From assembly GCA_946965045.2 (NCBI GenBank), contig OX337236.1, positions 558,001-622,000 of the forward strand: a DNA stretch of 64,000 nucleotides, given 5' to 3'. Every line of letters starts with the position of its first letter. Positions within the stretch are counted from its first letter, which is position 1. The DNA is from Epithemia pelagica (Eukaryota; Bacillariophyta; Bacillariophyceae; Surirellales; Surirellaceae). The position numbers were made by a program, and so were the translations under genes. The notes under the pieces were generated by a model. That model saw nothing but the letters and a program-made list of their open reading frames with translations, was not told the DNA's origin and searched no databases. Below are positions 1-9,304 of the stretch, piece after piece.

Positions 1-325
1 AAACACAAACTCTCGGTAACGATACTTGGCAAGGATATCGTGTATGCGAGCTGTGTGACTGCTAATCGAATGGAGAGTCCAGTCGCGGGATTGATTGGTT
101 CCAACAAATTAGGCCACATTTTCACGTGTTACAGTGTCCTCTTGCCATGAAACAGAACAGACTCCCGGCCCAATTTGTTCGCCATCGACAAGAGTCCAGT
201 CAAGAAAGACTGTCAATGCTCAATGCACAGACTTCCTTTCACAAATTCATCAAAGGCTCATAGGTTCTGGCTTCAGCCAACAATACATCAACCGGGAGGA
301 GAGTGGGAAATCCGGATAGAGGAGT
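1..325. other. 5' flank of the first gene, no gene seen
   Basis: This stretch has only short overlapping ORFs (for example one from 134 to 319) with no recognisable domain. It most likely holds the promoter and 5' leader of the plus-strand gene that starts at 326. Confidence 0.5.
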
Positions 326-1936
326 ATGATGCAGAAGGAAACAGAGGTACTAGACAAAGGCATCAATCGTCCATCCGATGCACTCATTGGTGACGGAAAC
401 AAACCAGTTATTTCAAAAGATTCTGGAGACCAAGGGCGAGGACCGGAAGACACAGACTTTTCTCGTGATGGTTCAGCCGACTCGTCGTTAGGGAAGAGAA
501 AGGCCCGAGACCCTGAGCCTGAATCGCCAGAACGGAACATTCCTCTCGAAGCACAGACAGCAATTTCATTTCACAAGAAAGAGCGCCATTACTACGATGA
601 CTTGGGGCAGGAATCTCCCTCATCATATCCCACCCACGTGATGGTGCCCGAACATCCCTCCGTAGAACATGAGGGCACTACCGATGACTATCAAGAAAAG
701 TCTCACCCAAACGCACCAATCTTGACCCCTGACAGTCTGTCTCAACGACGACAAGCAAGCTTTGAGGTGCCAATGTATGCTCGACAGCAACCATATCGAC
801 ATGAATCCTACCATGCACCCTCTTACACCGACGGTGACTACACACGTACTGCTTCATATAGCGGAAGTACTTCGACCGACCACCCCCGGGGAAGCTCCGT
901 CGAAGGCCACACTCGGACGCGAAGGTGGGCATGTGACTTTTGCAATGTCGCTACCTTCCTCAGCTACGAGGAAGCATGTGCCCATGAAGAGATTTGTGCT
1001 CGCAAGCATGGAGCGATTGCTCAAAATTCTCGCCAACCGCCCCCGTATCAGGGTTCTGGCAGTGGCTATCACGGGCAACTTCAACACTGTATGCCTGTTG
1101 CTCATCAACAACATGGGAGTGGAATGGGGGCGTTGTATCCAGGCAGTACCCATATTCCTGGCCAGGAGGTTGTCACTCCGCCGACCCCACAGCGTCATTA
1201 TGGGAGCCGATGGGGTTCTCGTGGTCCTCCGTTGCCTGTCCTTCCTCACGAGCACGGATACTATCAAGGGTACTACAACGAACGGGAAGACCCAGCGTAC
1301 TACAATCAATCAGATCCGTATTACTACAACTATGGTTATGGTGCTTCTCAACCGAGTCCACCATCCCAGAATCAAAGTCTACCCTATCAAAAGAGAATGC
1401 TTCTGGCGATGCCTTCGGACAGCGAGTCTCTTTCGGATCGTCAGTGCTACGTTCGGTCCGAAATGTGCGAAATATTCGCTGCCACGGAACAAGATGTGGC
1501 TGCTCGTCATTCCAAGGGAGCTCAGAAACTTGTGGTCGGTCAGGTGGGTATCCGTTGTCTTCACTGTGCTCACTTGCGTCCTCGTGATAGGGCCGAACGG
1601 GCCGTGTGTTACCCCAGCAGTATCAGCCGCATTTATCAAACCGTGGCAGACATGCAGCGTTTCCATTTTGAGCATTGCAAGGAAATTCCAAAACATGTTT
1701 CGAACGTGTACAAGAACTTGAAGACAACGCGTCCCCGTGGTGTTGGGTCTCCACAAACATATTGGATCCAGTCGGCCAAGGCTCTTGGATTGATCGACAC
1801 TGGAAATGGTATTCGTTTCGAGGCCGATGTAGCCAAGGAGGCTCAACAGAGTGCCAGGAATGAACAACTCAAAGCGACCGAAGGAGAGACAGCAGATATG
1901 CCGGCTGATCGAACTGACGGAGACGATGGGCGATAA
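326..1936 (+). CDS. Zinc-finger protein with a conserved-looking Cys-rich C-terminal domain
   Basis: A 536-residue single-exon protein. The N-terminal 200 residues are hydrophilic and Ser/Glu-rich. Around residues 201-226 there is a C2H2-like finger (CDFCNVATF, then AHEEIC). A Tyr/Gly/Pro-rich linker follows (about 300-345). A compact C-terminal domain (about 357-502) contains RCLHCAH, a YPSSISRIYQ segment and an FHFEHC motif, so it carries several possible metal ligands. I recall similar domains in multi-copy protein families of diatoms, but I cannot name an established family. A nuclear, nucleic-acid-binding role is an inference from the finger and the lack of a signal peptide or membrane segment. 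The start is an ATG-ATG pair at 326; the long open frame with patterned cysteines makes it a real gene. Confidence 0.75.
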   Translation: MMQKETEVLDKGINRPSDALIGDGNKPVISKDSGDQGRGPEDTDFSRDGSADSSLGKRKARDPEPESPERNIPLEAQTAISFHKKERHYYDDLGQESPSSYPTHVMVPEHPSVEHEGTTDDYQEKSHPNAPILTPDSLSQRRQASFEVPMYARQQPYRHESYHAPSYTDGDYTRTASYSGSTSTDHPRGSSVEGHTRTRRWACDFCNVATFLSYEEACAHEEICARKHGAIAQNSRQPPPYQGSGSGYHGQLQHCMPVAHQQHGSGMGALYPGSTHIPGQEVVTPPTPQRHYGSRWGSRGPPLPVLPHEHGYYQGYYNEREDPAYYNQSDPYYYNYGYGASQPSPPSQNQSLPYQKRMLLAMPSDSESLSDRQCYVRSEMCEIFAATEQDVAARHSKGAQKLVVGQVGIRCLHCAHLRPRDRAERAVCYPSSISRIYQTVADMQRFHFEHCKEIPKHVSNVYKNLKTTRPRGVGSPQTYWIQSAKALGLIDTGNGIRFEADVAKEAQQSARNEQLKATEGETADMPADRTDGDDGR

Positions 1937-2049
1937 AAATCATTCTCACGAAGATGAACAATTACAATAACGGGAAATGCGTAGAACAGGGAGTACATTA
2001 TTTGGAATCGTCATTTAAAGTAAAAGTGGTATATAAAGAAATTGTGTGA

Positions 2050-2112
2050 AACAAAGTTCATGTCAGACTCTTGCGCTCTTCCACTAGAATCTTCATTCTG
2101 AAATCTTTGTCA
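2050..2112 (-). promoter_or_regulatory. SECIS element in the 3' UTR of the SelH-like gene
   Basis: On the minus strand the expected parts occur in order: helix I arms at 2105-2110 and 2051-2056 (ACAAAG/CTTTGT, six pairs); an internal loop; the ATGA core at 2093-2096 facing TGA at 2063-2065; helix II arms at 2086-2092 and 2065-2071 (AGATTCT/AGAGTCT, seven pairs including one T-G); and an apical loop with the AA pair at 2079-2080, 12 nt after ATGA. It lies about 285 nt downstream of the Sec codon. This organisation matches eukaryotic SECIS elements; folding was done by eye. Confidence 0.8.
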
Positions 2113-2153
2113 TACATCCCCTCACATTATATCCCTTGTCACTGACCCCTTTC

Positions 2154-2600
2154 CTATGCTCCAAGAGCTTCAATCACCTTCTCACAAACGTCATCCATAT
2201 CCAGCGCTTTAAGGGGAGGAAATGGGCGTTTCATGGCCAGCAGTTCAATGATGGGTTCATCCTTCCCTTCCAAACGGACAACGAAATTGCCTTTCCCCGG
2301 TTTGGTACCGTTGATTTCGACACGTGCCTTATCTCCAACCGCTTTGGCAATTTTGTTGGCCCGTGTTTTGAATGCACCTCATTGCTTACACGCTTCGATT
2401 GTGATCAGTTTTTGACCGTCTGTGGATTTGGAGACTTCTTCCTTTGCTTTCGTGGCTTTGGCTGTCGCCTTGGACGGAGCAGTCTTTTTCGATGGAGCGG
2501 TCTTTTTCGACGGTGGGTCGACCTTGGCGGTCTCCGCTTTCTTAGCAGGCGACGCCTTCAATGAGCGACTGGAGCTGCGAGTTGTTCGCACCATCACCAA
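2154..2600 (-). CDS. SELENOH: Selenoprotein H-like protein with in-frame TGA (Sec)
   Basis: Read through the TGA at 2379-2381, this frame gives 148 residues, ending at TAG 2154-2156. The first ~60 residues are Lys/Ala/Ser-rich and basic, like the nuclear-targeting N-terminus of selenoprotein H. The segment around the TGA reads ITIEACKQ-U-GAFKTRAN, a CxxU redox motif at residues 71-74 at the end of the first beta strand, as in the Rdx/thioredoxin-like fold. Downstream, INGTKPGKGNFVV and KRPFPPLKALDMDDV match the selenoprotein H pattern of TKP-rGsF and K-gPPrKL. A SECIS-like hairpin lies in the 3' UTR. The start could also be the ATG at 2594 (MVRTTRSSS). If the TGA is taken as a stop, the product ends just before the conserved domain. 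Confidence 0.88.
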
Positions 2601-3142
2601 GCCAGATGAGCACCAAACGGATACCGGTACTACAAACCTCCCCTAAAGCCTTGAATGTTGTTTTCTTTTATCAACTAGGCGTAGGAGCAGAGGTGATCAG
2701 CAAGGGACATATCATCAATCGATTTGTGTAGTGTCATCGATGATGTGTTTTGGGGGTCGAACCTGCTACCCTTTGAACAGAAAACTACTAAGGTTACTCT
2801 TCTAGACTCAGTAAACGGATCTTTCTAGGAGTAGGAGTAAATAAACACCAAACAGTATGTTCTCAAGTATCTATCTTCTTTTCCGAATTCCAAATCCATG
2901 GTAGTCTTTGGGATGCATCATTGAGTCTTCGTAAGATCCATTTTGTGGATGCAACACTAGAGAAAACAAATAACTGCGAACTAGTTTCTACTCCTACCCC
3001 AAACTATTCCTACCAGAGTTCATGACTTGGCAACTTTCAAACAAGGTAACTGTCTTGCGGAGATCAAACGTTCATATCCCTGGAGATGATTTTTATTGAA
3101 AGAAGCATTTAACATCTTCCGAGTTTAAAACACTCTATACTT
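2601..3142. other. Intergenic, no gene seen
   Basis: Upstream region of the minus-strand SelH-like gene and 3' end of the UBAC2-like gene. It is AT-rich, with repeated GTAGGAGTA-type words and their complement (for example near 2685, 2830 and 2990), and no long ORF. Confidence 0.5.
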
Positions 3143-4111
3143 TTATTGCGCTCCCTGTTGGAGAAGAAGTCGTTCGGCAGCTCGATGTACATCATTGTTC
3201 GTAGATTGAAGTGCCTCTACGACCTGACTTCTGGCGAATCCCATATGAGTCAATTGTTCAATAGCCGATGGGTCGGCTGCCACGGGTCGTTGGGCCGCCG
3301 CCGTTGGTCGAAGATTGGCACCACCACCCGCAGCGGCCGCGGCGGCGGCTGCCGCCGCTTGTGCCCGTGGATGATGAGCGTTTCCTCGTGTGCCTCCTCT
3401 GGAATGCGGGGCCAAGATACGAGGCGGAGGGTCTAGCAAACGACTGAAAAAGCCACCCACAAAATTCGCCACACCATCGGGAACGTCAAGCTTCCCCAAA
3501 GATGGGACAAATTCATAAAATAATGAAAAGAACCATCCAATTCCAATGGCATATGTAGAATCCCAACCATTCGATGCTGCGATCTGGAGCAACCATGCGT
3601 AGTGAAAGATCTTCTCTGAAAAATTGATCCCAAGAAAGGAGAAGAACCTTGGATGTAACCTTGGTGTGTATCGGTGATAAAGAGAGAACAATGCCCCGAC
3701 AAGTGGATACGGTCCACCATACTGCAGATTTCGAGAAAGCAGCGACGAATTGACAATAAACGATTCCGATGCCATGGTTGCTGCGTTGATAAAGGAACAA
3801 AAGAAGGCCATCTTTCGTGTCCCCATTTCTCGTTCAAATTTTCGCATAAGGAATGTGAGAAAGAGCGTCCCAATAACAAGTTCACTTGTAGATGTGAAAG
3901 TCAATTTCGAAGTGGCGTAACGATAACTCTCGCCTCGTTCTCGAATCCTTAACGCATCAAACTCAAACCCAGACGATGCATGTTTGGTGTGCATCGATAG
4001 ATAGGCTATTACGGTAACTGCTGCAACCAACTTCGAGAATGGCGCTCCGGAAAACATGGCCGAATAATTCGGTTGCTGATTGCTTCCCCCGCGTTGGTTG
4101 TTTGGTGGCAT
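3143..4111 (-). CDS. UBAC2: UBAC2-like rhomboid-fold protein with C-terminal UBA domain
   Basis: A 322-residue protein, taking the first ATG of the frame at 4111 (MPPNNQRGG). The upstream part of the open frame has no ATG. Several hydrophobic segments between about residues 25 and 215 form a rhomboid-like membrane domain without an obvious Ser-His catalytic pair. An Ala-rich linker of about ten Ala residues (near 3330-3365) leads to a UBA domain at about residues 279-318 (IEQLTHMGFARSQVVEAL, then AAERLLLQ). This architecture is that of UBAC2, an ER pseudo-rhomboid that binds ubiquitin and restricts UBXD8 in ER-associated degradation and lipid control. The ER location is inferred from the family. 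Confidence 0.8.
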   Translation of the reverse strand: MPPNNQRGGSNQQPNYSAMFSGAPFSKLVAAVTVIAYLSMHTKHASSGFEFDALRIRERGESYRYATSKLTFTSTSELVIGTLFLTFLMRKFEREMGTRKMAFFCSFINAATMASESFIVNSSLLSRNLQYGGPYPLVGALFSLYHRYTPRLHPRFFSFLGINFSEKIFHYAWLLQIAASNGWDSTYAIGIGWFFSLFYEFVPSLGKLDVPDGVANFVGGFFSRLLDPPPRILAPHSRGGTRGNAHHPRAQAAAAAAAAAAGGGANLRPTAAAQRPVAADPSAIEQLTHMGFARSQVVEALQSTNNDVHRAAERLLLQQGAQ

Positions 4112-4458
4112 TTTGCTGATTGTGTTTGTGGTGTTGTCTATCGCTTTGTTTGGTGAGCAACGACAAGAGCTCTCTTCGTTCTGTTTCTGTGGGCGAAGTG
4201 AATGGAAGAAGAAGGACGCGAAAAAGGGCACTGACAATCGCGACCCTTGAGCGACTTGTAAAAATGAAGGAACATGGAGCTAACTTTGCTATGAAGAGTG
4301 GAGAGGACTAAGATAGGAGTAACACATCTTGGAGCTTGGAGTACTCCTAGGAGAAGGACTTCTAATATACTGCTCGGTCCACCTATTTTCGTCCAGTCAG
4401 TGGTAGGCAACTTGTCCTCTAGGAAAAGCCAAAGATAGAGGCTCTTCTGTATGATTCG
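4112..4458. other. Intergenic, no gene seen
   Basis: 5' flank of the UBAC2-like gene and 3' flank of VPS36, both on the minus strand. Only short, unremarkable ORFs are present. Confidence 0.5.
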
Positions 4459-5739
4459 CTAGTGCTTCATCCTAGCTGGGTCGTACCAGTCGACGAAACG
4501 ATTGGGAAAGTATCGAATACTTTCCGTAGTCTCATCTCGTACCAGAGATCCTTGTCTCTCCGCGGCAAGCAATTGTTCTTGCGCCAGGAGGACAGACACG
4601 TGGAGATGTCTGCTCGCTTCTACTTCCGTGATACCGTTTGCCGACAGTTCTATCAGTCTATCCGCCATTTTGTCTTGATTCAACGCTGCATCTTGTAATA
4701 CTCGCAAACCTGACGGAAATTTGTAATGAGACAACCCCAAGGACAGCTTCTCCATTTGGTTGACCGCTTGAAGTAAATCCTCTGGCGAAATGAGATTGGA
4801 ACCTCGAGCTCGATTGTAAATGCAGTAGACATCCGTCAATGTCATCATGGTGTTTTTCAGTTTGGGCCTCAGAAAGTCTGCCAATTGCCGTGCCAGTTGA
4901 GCGTAATAGGCATTTTCTTGGCCTTTGTAATCGGCCTTGCGCAAGGCCGCCGTCATGCCCATATTTTGCAACATATCTGTCAATCGTTTATTGTCTTCGG
5001 ACGCATCCCCTGAGAATCCGTCGTTGCTACTGTTATCGTGGTGGTCCAACGTCGAAACATATTTTTCAATGATTTTGATGAGGGCGGCAGCCTCTTCCAT
5101 CAGAGTGTCGGCATCCCCTGCAAAAGCCTGCGAGGTGACATTGGCTGCAAGCTTGTGTCTTGCCTCAGATCGAGAGAGAATGGCATCGACACCCACTTTG
5201 TCACTGGCCTTTTGTGCTACGGAATCTTCCATTTTTTGCAATTTGGTTTCCGTTTCCCATTCTTTTCGTCGCATGGCCGTATCGACATGCTGGAGGACAT
5301 CCTTGGCATTAGCCGTCCCTTTTTCTCCACGAAATATTACAAAGAGTTCCCCCACAGTCGTTCCAAATAGCAGGCGCGCACTCTTGAACATGGTGCCCTT
5401 TTCAAGTTGTGTGTCGGCAATCAGATTGGATATGTGAATGTAGCGAGCCTTGACCGCACCTGCCTCGGTGGAGGAACTTTGAAAGACAATGCGATGGGTG
5501 GTGATGGTCAAATGATGGTCCAAAGATCGGTCGACCCATGATTTCCCAGACGTGTTGGCCAAATTTCCTGCAAAGGTCAAGGCGGCCATGGCTTCATCGG
5601 GGACTGCCGCTCGAAGTTCGACCAAATCCGGCCGGTTCCACAACAGGACTTCGCCTGGCAGCATTTCCAACAAGCCCGATTCCGTAAGCTTGGCACCGGG
5701 TATGCAATCCACGGGCGACCATGTCGTGCTTCGCGACAT
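4459..5739 (-). CDS. VPS36: ESCRT-II subunit VPS36
   Basis: A 426-residue single-exon protein starting at ATG 5739. Residues ~10-150 form the GLUE/PH-like lipid- and ubiquitin-binding domain (PGEVLLWNRP, then LTITTHRIVFQSS, the usual Vps36 pattern). A charged helical linker follows. The C-terminal ~170 residues are the EAP30 winged-helix pair, with MTLTDVYCIYNRARG, LISPEDLLQAV and a tail ending FPNRFVDW. ESCRT-II sorts ubiquitinated membrane proteins into multivesicular bodies together with VPS22 and VPS25. No NZF zinc finger is visible inside the GLUE domain, as in plant and metazoan forms. The length is normal for the family. Confidence 0.92.
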   Translation of the reverse strand: MSRSTTWSPVDCIPGAKLTESGLLEMLPGEVLLWNRPDLVELRAAVPDEAMAALTFAGNLANTSGKSWVDRSLDHHLTITTHRIVFQSSSTEAGAVKARYIHISNLIADTQLEKGTMFKSARLLFGTTVGELFVIFRGEKGTANAKDVLQHVDTAMRRKEWETETKLQKMEDSVAQKASDKVGVDAILSRSEARHKLAANVTSQAFAGDADTLMEEAAALIKIIEKYVSTLDHHDNSSNDGFSGDASEDNKRLTDMLQNMGMTAALRKADYKGQENAYYAQLARQLADFLRPKLKNTMMTLTDVYCIYNRARGSNLISPEDLLQAVNQMEKLSLGLSHYKFPSGLRVLQDAALNQDKMADRLIELSANGITEVEASRHLHVSVLLAQEQLLAAERQGSLVRDETTESIRYFPNRFVDWYDPARMKH

Positions 5740-6291
5740 GATAAGTCTTATAATGAAGATGCGGTTTGTAGGAGTAGGATGATATTATATTACAGCAGCA
5801 TACAAAGGACACTCCACCAGGACCAACTCTGTTGTGATTTTTTCGTTATGGGGGTGAATGCATTTTCTGCCCTTCGTTTTCGTTTTTGTGGGGGCGAGTT
5901 GTTGTATTGTAGGGGGTTCGGAGTTCGGAGCAGTAGAGTACCGGAAATAAAGGGGAGGCTTAGCATTTAGCATTCTTATTCAAAACTCTGATTTCCCATA
6001 GAAATAGTACACAAAGGCTTTTACTTTTACATAAACTTATATAGTACATATGTAGATCTTTTTAGCAGTCTTAGAGCTTAGAGCTTCTAAGCCCCTCTGA
6101 TTTCTGGTCGTCGTTTGTGAAAAGTATGGGCGCCAAATTTTATTCGATAGACTGGATGACAAAGCCAACAACAGCGACTTGTGGACTCTGGTACCATCTA
6201 TTGAAAGGCTTGATCGTTACATATCTGGACAAGGCGTTGTCCTCTTCTCTGATCAATCATCTTGAGTAACAAGTTGCGCAACCAGGACAGC
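5740..6291. other. Divergent intergenic/promoter region
   Basis: Lies between VPS36 (minus) and the multi-pass membrane protein (plus), so it should hold both promoters. No gene is seen; it contains AT-rich blocks and short words such as TTAGAGCTTAGAGCTT near 6070. Confidence 0.5.
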
Positions 6292-7461
6292 ATGTCGACG
6301 ACCGATAGTGTGTCTGAGGAGCTTCTGGAGCAAGATGGCCTCATGAAAACAACCTTCAATCCGCACTTGGACCGTATGATGATGACGATGGACGAGGAAC
6401 ATGATGAATTCGATCCCAATGAACATTGGGTTAGCTGTTGGGGAAGATTTTGCTATGAACTCAATCCTTGCCAAAATTGGTTCCTTGTGGAAGATCCGCC
6501 CTTTACTGATCGAACCCTGGATATCCCAGCCTCATTTGCTCCCTCTGGGCCTATTCCAGTTCTGAGCAAATCCACTTCAGCTCTTTCAAGCTTTGGCATC
6601 TTAGCGTGGTCTGTAGTGGTGGAGGATCACAAGGGATATTTCTTTGCGTATTTTTCGTCGTGGAGTTTGATCTTTGCCATTATATATCACTTCTTTTCCT
6701 TACACAACAGCATGAAGGGCGTTCCTCAACCCTTTTCACGTGCCCGAGGGGCGGTGCGGCTTTGTTGGTTCTTCTTTGTCGTGGCGGCTCATGCGGGGCT
6801 TTTGGATGCCATCCTTTATTGGACCGTCGAATTCAAACGCAGCGACGATGAAGATGACTACGATGGGAAATTTGATTTTCGATTGTTCATGTTGCACGGA
6901 GGAATTGCGATGGGAGTCATTCTGGATGGATTTAGCGTGAATGTAATTCCTCTCCGATGGATGCATTTTTGGGGCTGTTGCTTTACTGTTACCATTCTGT
7001 ATGCAGCATGGACTGTGATTCATGCCTTTTTCTTGTGGACCGGCAATCCCAATGAACCGAATCGCAACACAATTTATGAAGAAATTGATTGGAGAAATGA
7101 TTGGCAGATGACCTTGTTGCGTGTGTGTGTCACTGTCTTTGTCGTGAGTCCGCTGGTGTTTGCGATACTTTGGTTAATGTCTCTTTACAAGTGGTGTTTT
7201 TGTGTTTGTCGGAATAAAGAAGAAAGACGATTCGAACGAAGGAGGTACTTGCAACAAACGAACAATTTGAGTCGGTACAAAGATATTGCCAGACAGCAGC
7301 TGCATCAGGATGGCTTTGATACTGCCGACAGCCATCGATCTACTCATACCATGCCGGATGAACAAGATGACGTTCATAGATCGTTTGATTCACCAACTGG
7401 AATGAGCGACACTGACGTGGAGAGTCTTACCACACCTCGGTTGAAGGAGCATTCTTTCTAA
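6292..7461 (+). CDS. Multi-pass membrane protein, Rolling-stone-like
   Basis: 389 residues from ATG 6292 (MSTTDSVSEE); the open frame extends upstream only through a TTG. After an acidic N-terminus come about six hydrophobic segments (AYFSSWSLIFAIIYHFF, LCWFFFVVAAHAGLL, LFMLHGGIAMGVIL, FWGCCFTVTILYAAWTVI, VFVVSPLVFAILW). A Cys-rich juxtamembrane stretch (KWCFCVCRNKEERR) may be palmitoylated. The C-terminus is charged, with Thr/Ser and acidic residues. The topology and the WFF..HAG / HGG..M spacing resemble the Rolling stone / AIG1-like family, but the match is by pattern only. Function and compartment are unknown. Confidence 0.7.
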   Translation: MSTTDSVSEELLEQDGLMKTTFNPHLDRMMMTMDEEHDEFDPNEHWVSCWGRFCYELNPCQNWFLVEDPPFTDRTLDIPASFAPSGPIPVLSKSTSALSSFGILAWSVVVEDHKGYFFAYFSSWSLIFAIIYHFFSLHNSMKGVPQPFSRARGAVRLCWFFFVVAAHAGLLDAILYWTVEFKRSDDEDDYDGKFDFRLFMLHGGIAMGVILDGFSVNVIPLRWMHFWGCCFTVTILYAAWTVIHAFFLWTGNPNEPNRNTIYEEIDWRNDWQMTLLRVCVTVFVVSPLVFAILWLMSLYKWCFCVCRNKEERRFERRRYLQQTNNLSRYKDIARQQLHQDGFDTADSHRSTHTMPDEQDDVHRSFDSPTGMSDTDVESLTTPRLKEHSF

Positions 7462-7617
7462 AGTTTCACGTCTTTATAGCATTTCCCAATTAAGGGTTAT
7501 CCAACTGCAGCTCGAATCGTCTAAGACTGTTTGGGGAAACCAGTTATTAACATTAGTAGTACATCTAGTTCATACAAGTTTGGCCTTGCCCTCATGGACC
7601 GAAAATTCATCACACGA

Positions 7618-8886
7618 TCATCTATCCTTCTTTTGCTCCTCCATGACTGACTTGACCGACCAGATTCCAAATGTGTAGCAAACTCGAACGCAGATCATGT
7701 CCCGAAGCATTCCAATGGCAACTCGCAGTAGATTCCAGGTACTGGTATTTAATTTGGATCCATCAATTTCTTGCCAAGGCACAGGAACTTCCTTGACGCG
7801 TAACTGGGAATTTCTGGCACGAACAAAGAGTTCAATGTCAAAGGCCCAACGGTGCAAATGCAACCCTTGGAAAAGCACCTGTCGCGTCGAAGGTGTTGTG
7901 AAAAGTTTGAATCCACACTGAGTATCATGCACGTTTCGATACCCCACCACCAAAACGACAAAAGCATGAAAGGCTGCCTGCAGCAATTTTCGGAACCAAC
8001 TTCTCTGCGGCATGGATGAATCACTATTTCGTTCATTGGTGGTGGACGAGGAATTTTGTTCAGTTTGGTGCAAACCAACTGCTCGACTTCCAAAGACTAA
8101 TTCGTGGCTGTGTGCACTGGACGCCACAGCCTCCAAACCAGGGCCGAAATCAGTGGCGCCATCGGCATCCACCATGAGAGAAAAGTATCCTTTGGCACGA
8201 AGCATACCCGCTTGAACCGCCCCTCCTTTGCCAGAATTTTGCGCCAAGGAGCACAATCGCCATACCATTGACCGACTGGGTTGCTTCTTGTTTTGGGTGC
8301 CGCTGCGTCGATTGGCTACGTAGGTTTCATAGACTTGAGAAGTTCGGTCTTTCGATCCATCGTTTACCAGAATCCATTCGACCTTTGCTTTTGAAACGTC
8401 CTGGATATCGTTTTTGCTTTCTAAAAGTGCTTTCTCAAGAACTTTCAACGCTGGGCAGCTTTCGGTCGACAGATATCGGTCAGCAGCCTCCAGCATGGTG
8501 ACTAGTCGGTCTTCCTCATTGTAGGCAGGTATTATTATCGACAGTAATACAAAGGAACCTTGATCCGTGTCTTCTCTTTGCTTAGTATTGTTGTTGGGTG
8601 TTGCCAAGGTGTTGTCCTGGGCCACTTGCGGCACCGAATGCTTTCTGGACACTGCTTCCAAGGCCGGATAAAAAATGTAGATTGCCAAAATAAAAGCAAG
8701 GCATCCTAGACATACCAGAAGAACATGTATGTTTTTGGACGCAAGAATGCTTTTTTCATTGTTTTCGACAGCTCCATTGGAATCATCCATCCCGAAGATC
8801 CTTCCGACCAATAAATGACGGTGTTTTTGATTTTTTCGTCCTGTCGTTTGATGACTGACTGTCGGTGACGAAAAGACAACTGACAT
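7618..8886 (-). CDS. ALG5: Dolichyl-phosphate beta-glucosyltransferase (ALG5)
   Basis: 422 residues, ATG at 8886. An N-terminal transmembrane anchor lies at ~53-76. The GT-A family 2 domain follows: LSIIIPAYNEEDRL (~115-128), ILVNDGSKDRT, a glycine-rich NSGKGGAVQAGM, the DADGATD metal-binding motif, and the ALG5-typical DTQCGFKLF and RWAFDIELF motifs near the end. ALG5 transfers glucose from UDP-Glc to dolichyl phosphate on the cytosolic ER face, giving the donor for the last three glucoses of the N-glycan precursor. All catalytic blocks are present. The N-terminal extension is somewhat longer than in yeast. Confidence 0.93.
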   Translation of the reverse strand: MSVVFSSPTVSHQTTGRKNQKHRHLLVGRIFGMDDSNGAVENNEKSILASKNIHVLLVCLGCLAFILAIYIFYPALEAVSRKHSVPQVAQDNTLATPNNNTKQREDTDQGSFVLLSIIIPAYNEEDRLVTMLEAADRYLSTESCPALKVLEKALLESKNDIQDVSKAKVEWILVNDGSKDRTSQVYETYVANRRSGTQNKKQPSRSMVWRLCSLAQNSGKGGAVQAGMLRAKGYFSLMVDADGATDFGPGLEAVASSAHSHELVFGSRAVGLHQTEQNSSSTTNERNSDSSMPQRSWFRKLLQAAFHAFVVLVVGYRNVHDTQCGFKLFTTPSTRQVLFQGLHLHRWAFDIELFVRARNSQLRVKEVPVPWQEIDGSKLNTSTWNLLRVAIGMLRDMICVRVCYTFGIWSVKSVMEEQKKDR

Positions 8887-9304
8887 CTCGCTACCCCGAG
8901 TTTTGACAACTATCCGAAGAATCTCCTCATCGCAATGCCACCATCGTCATCAAAGTCACAGGAGTACATCTAGAAGCAAAGGAATCAATCTGATCGACAG
9001 GATGACCTCACTCGAAAGGTAAATCAAAAGCACGTCAGAACAAGGGGACAAAATGGCACGTACTCCTTATAAACAAACGAAGGATAGAATAGTGACCTAT
9101 TTATTGATACATGTCAGTCACAAATCATACCAGACGAGAATGTAGACCAAATTGGAGGAGCAGTGTAGAGTCTGTCTATCAATATCAATGATATATCCGA
9201 TAGAATACAAATTCTGATATCTAAAGAAAGATTGAAGGCAAATATGGGTGAAAAAGGGAAGACATGGATGGACTAATCTTACTACTTCGAGGTACCTAAT
9301 AGCT
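8887..9304. other. Intergenic, no gene seen
   Basis: 5' flank of ALG5 and 3' end of the glutathione reductase gene. No ORF with coding character. Confidence 0.5.

Noticed and set aside
762-1721. Plus-strand ORF of 319 codons
   Set aside because: A shifted frame inside the zinc-finger gene; no start context or domain, and the other frame has patterned cysteines.
2750-2790. GGTTCGACC-like word resembling a tRNA T-loop on the minus strand
   Set aside because: No T-stem pairing and no acceptor or anticodon arms around it.
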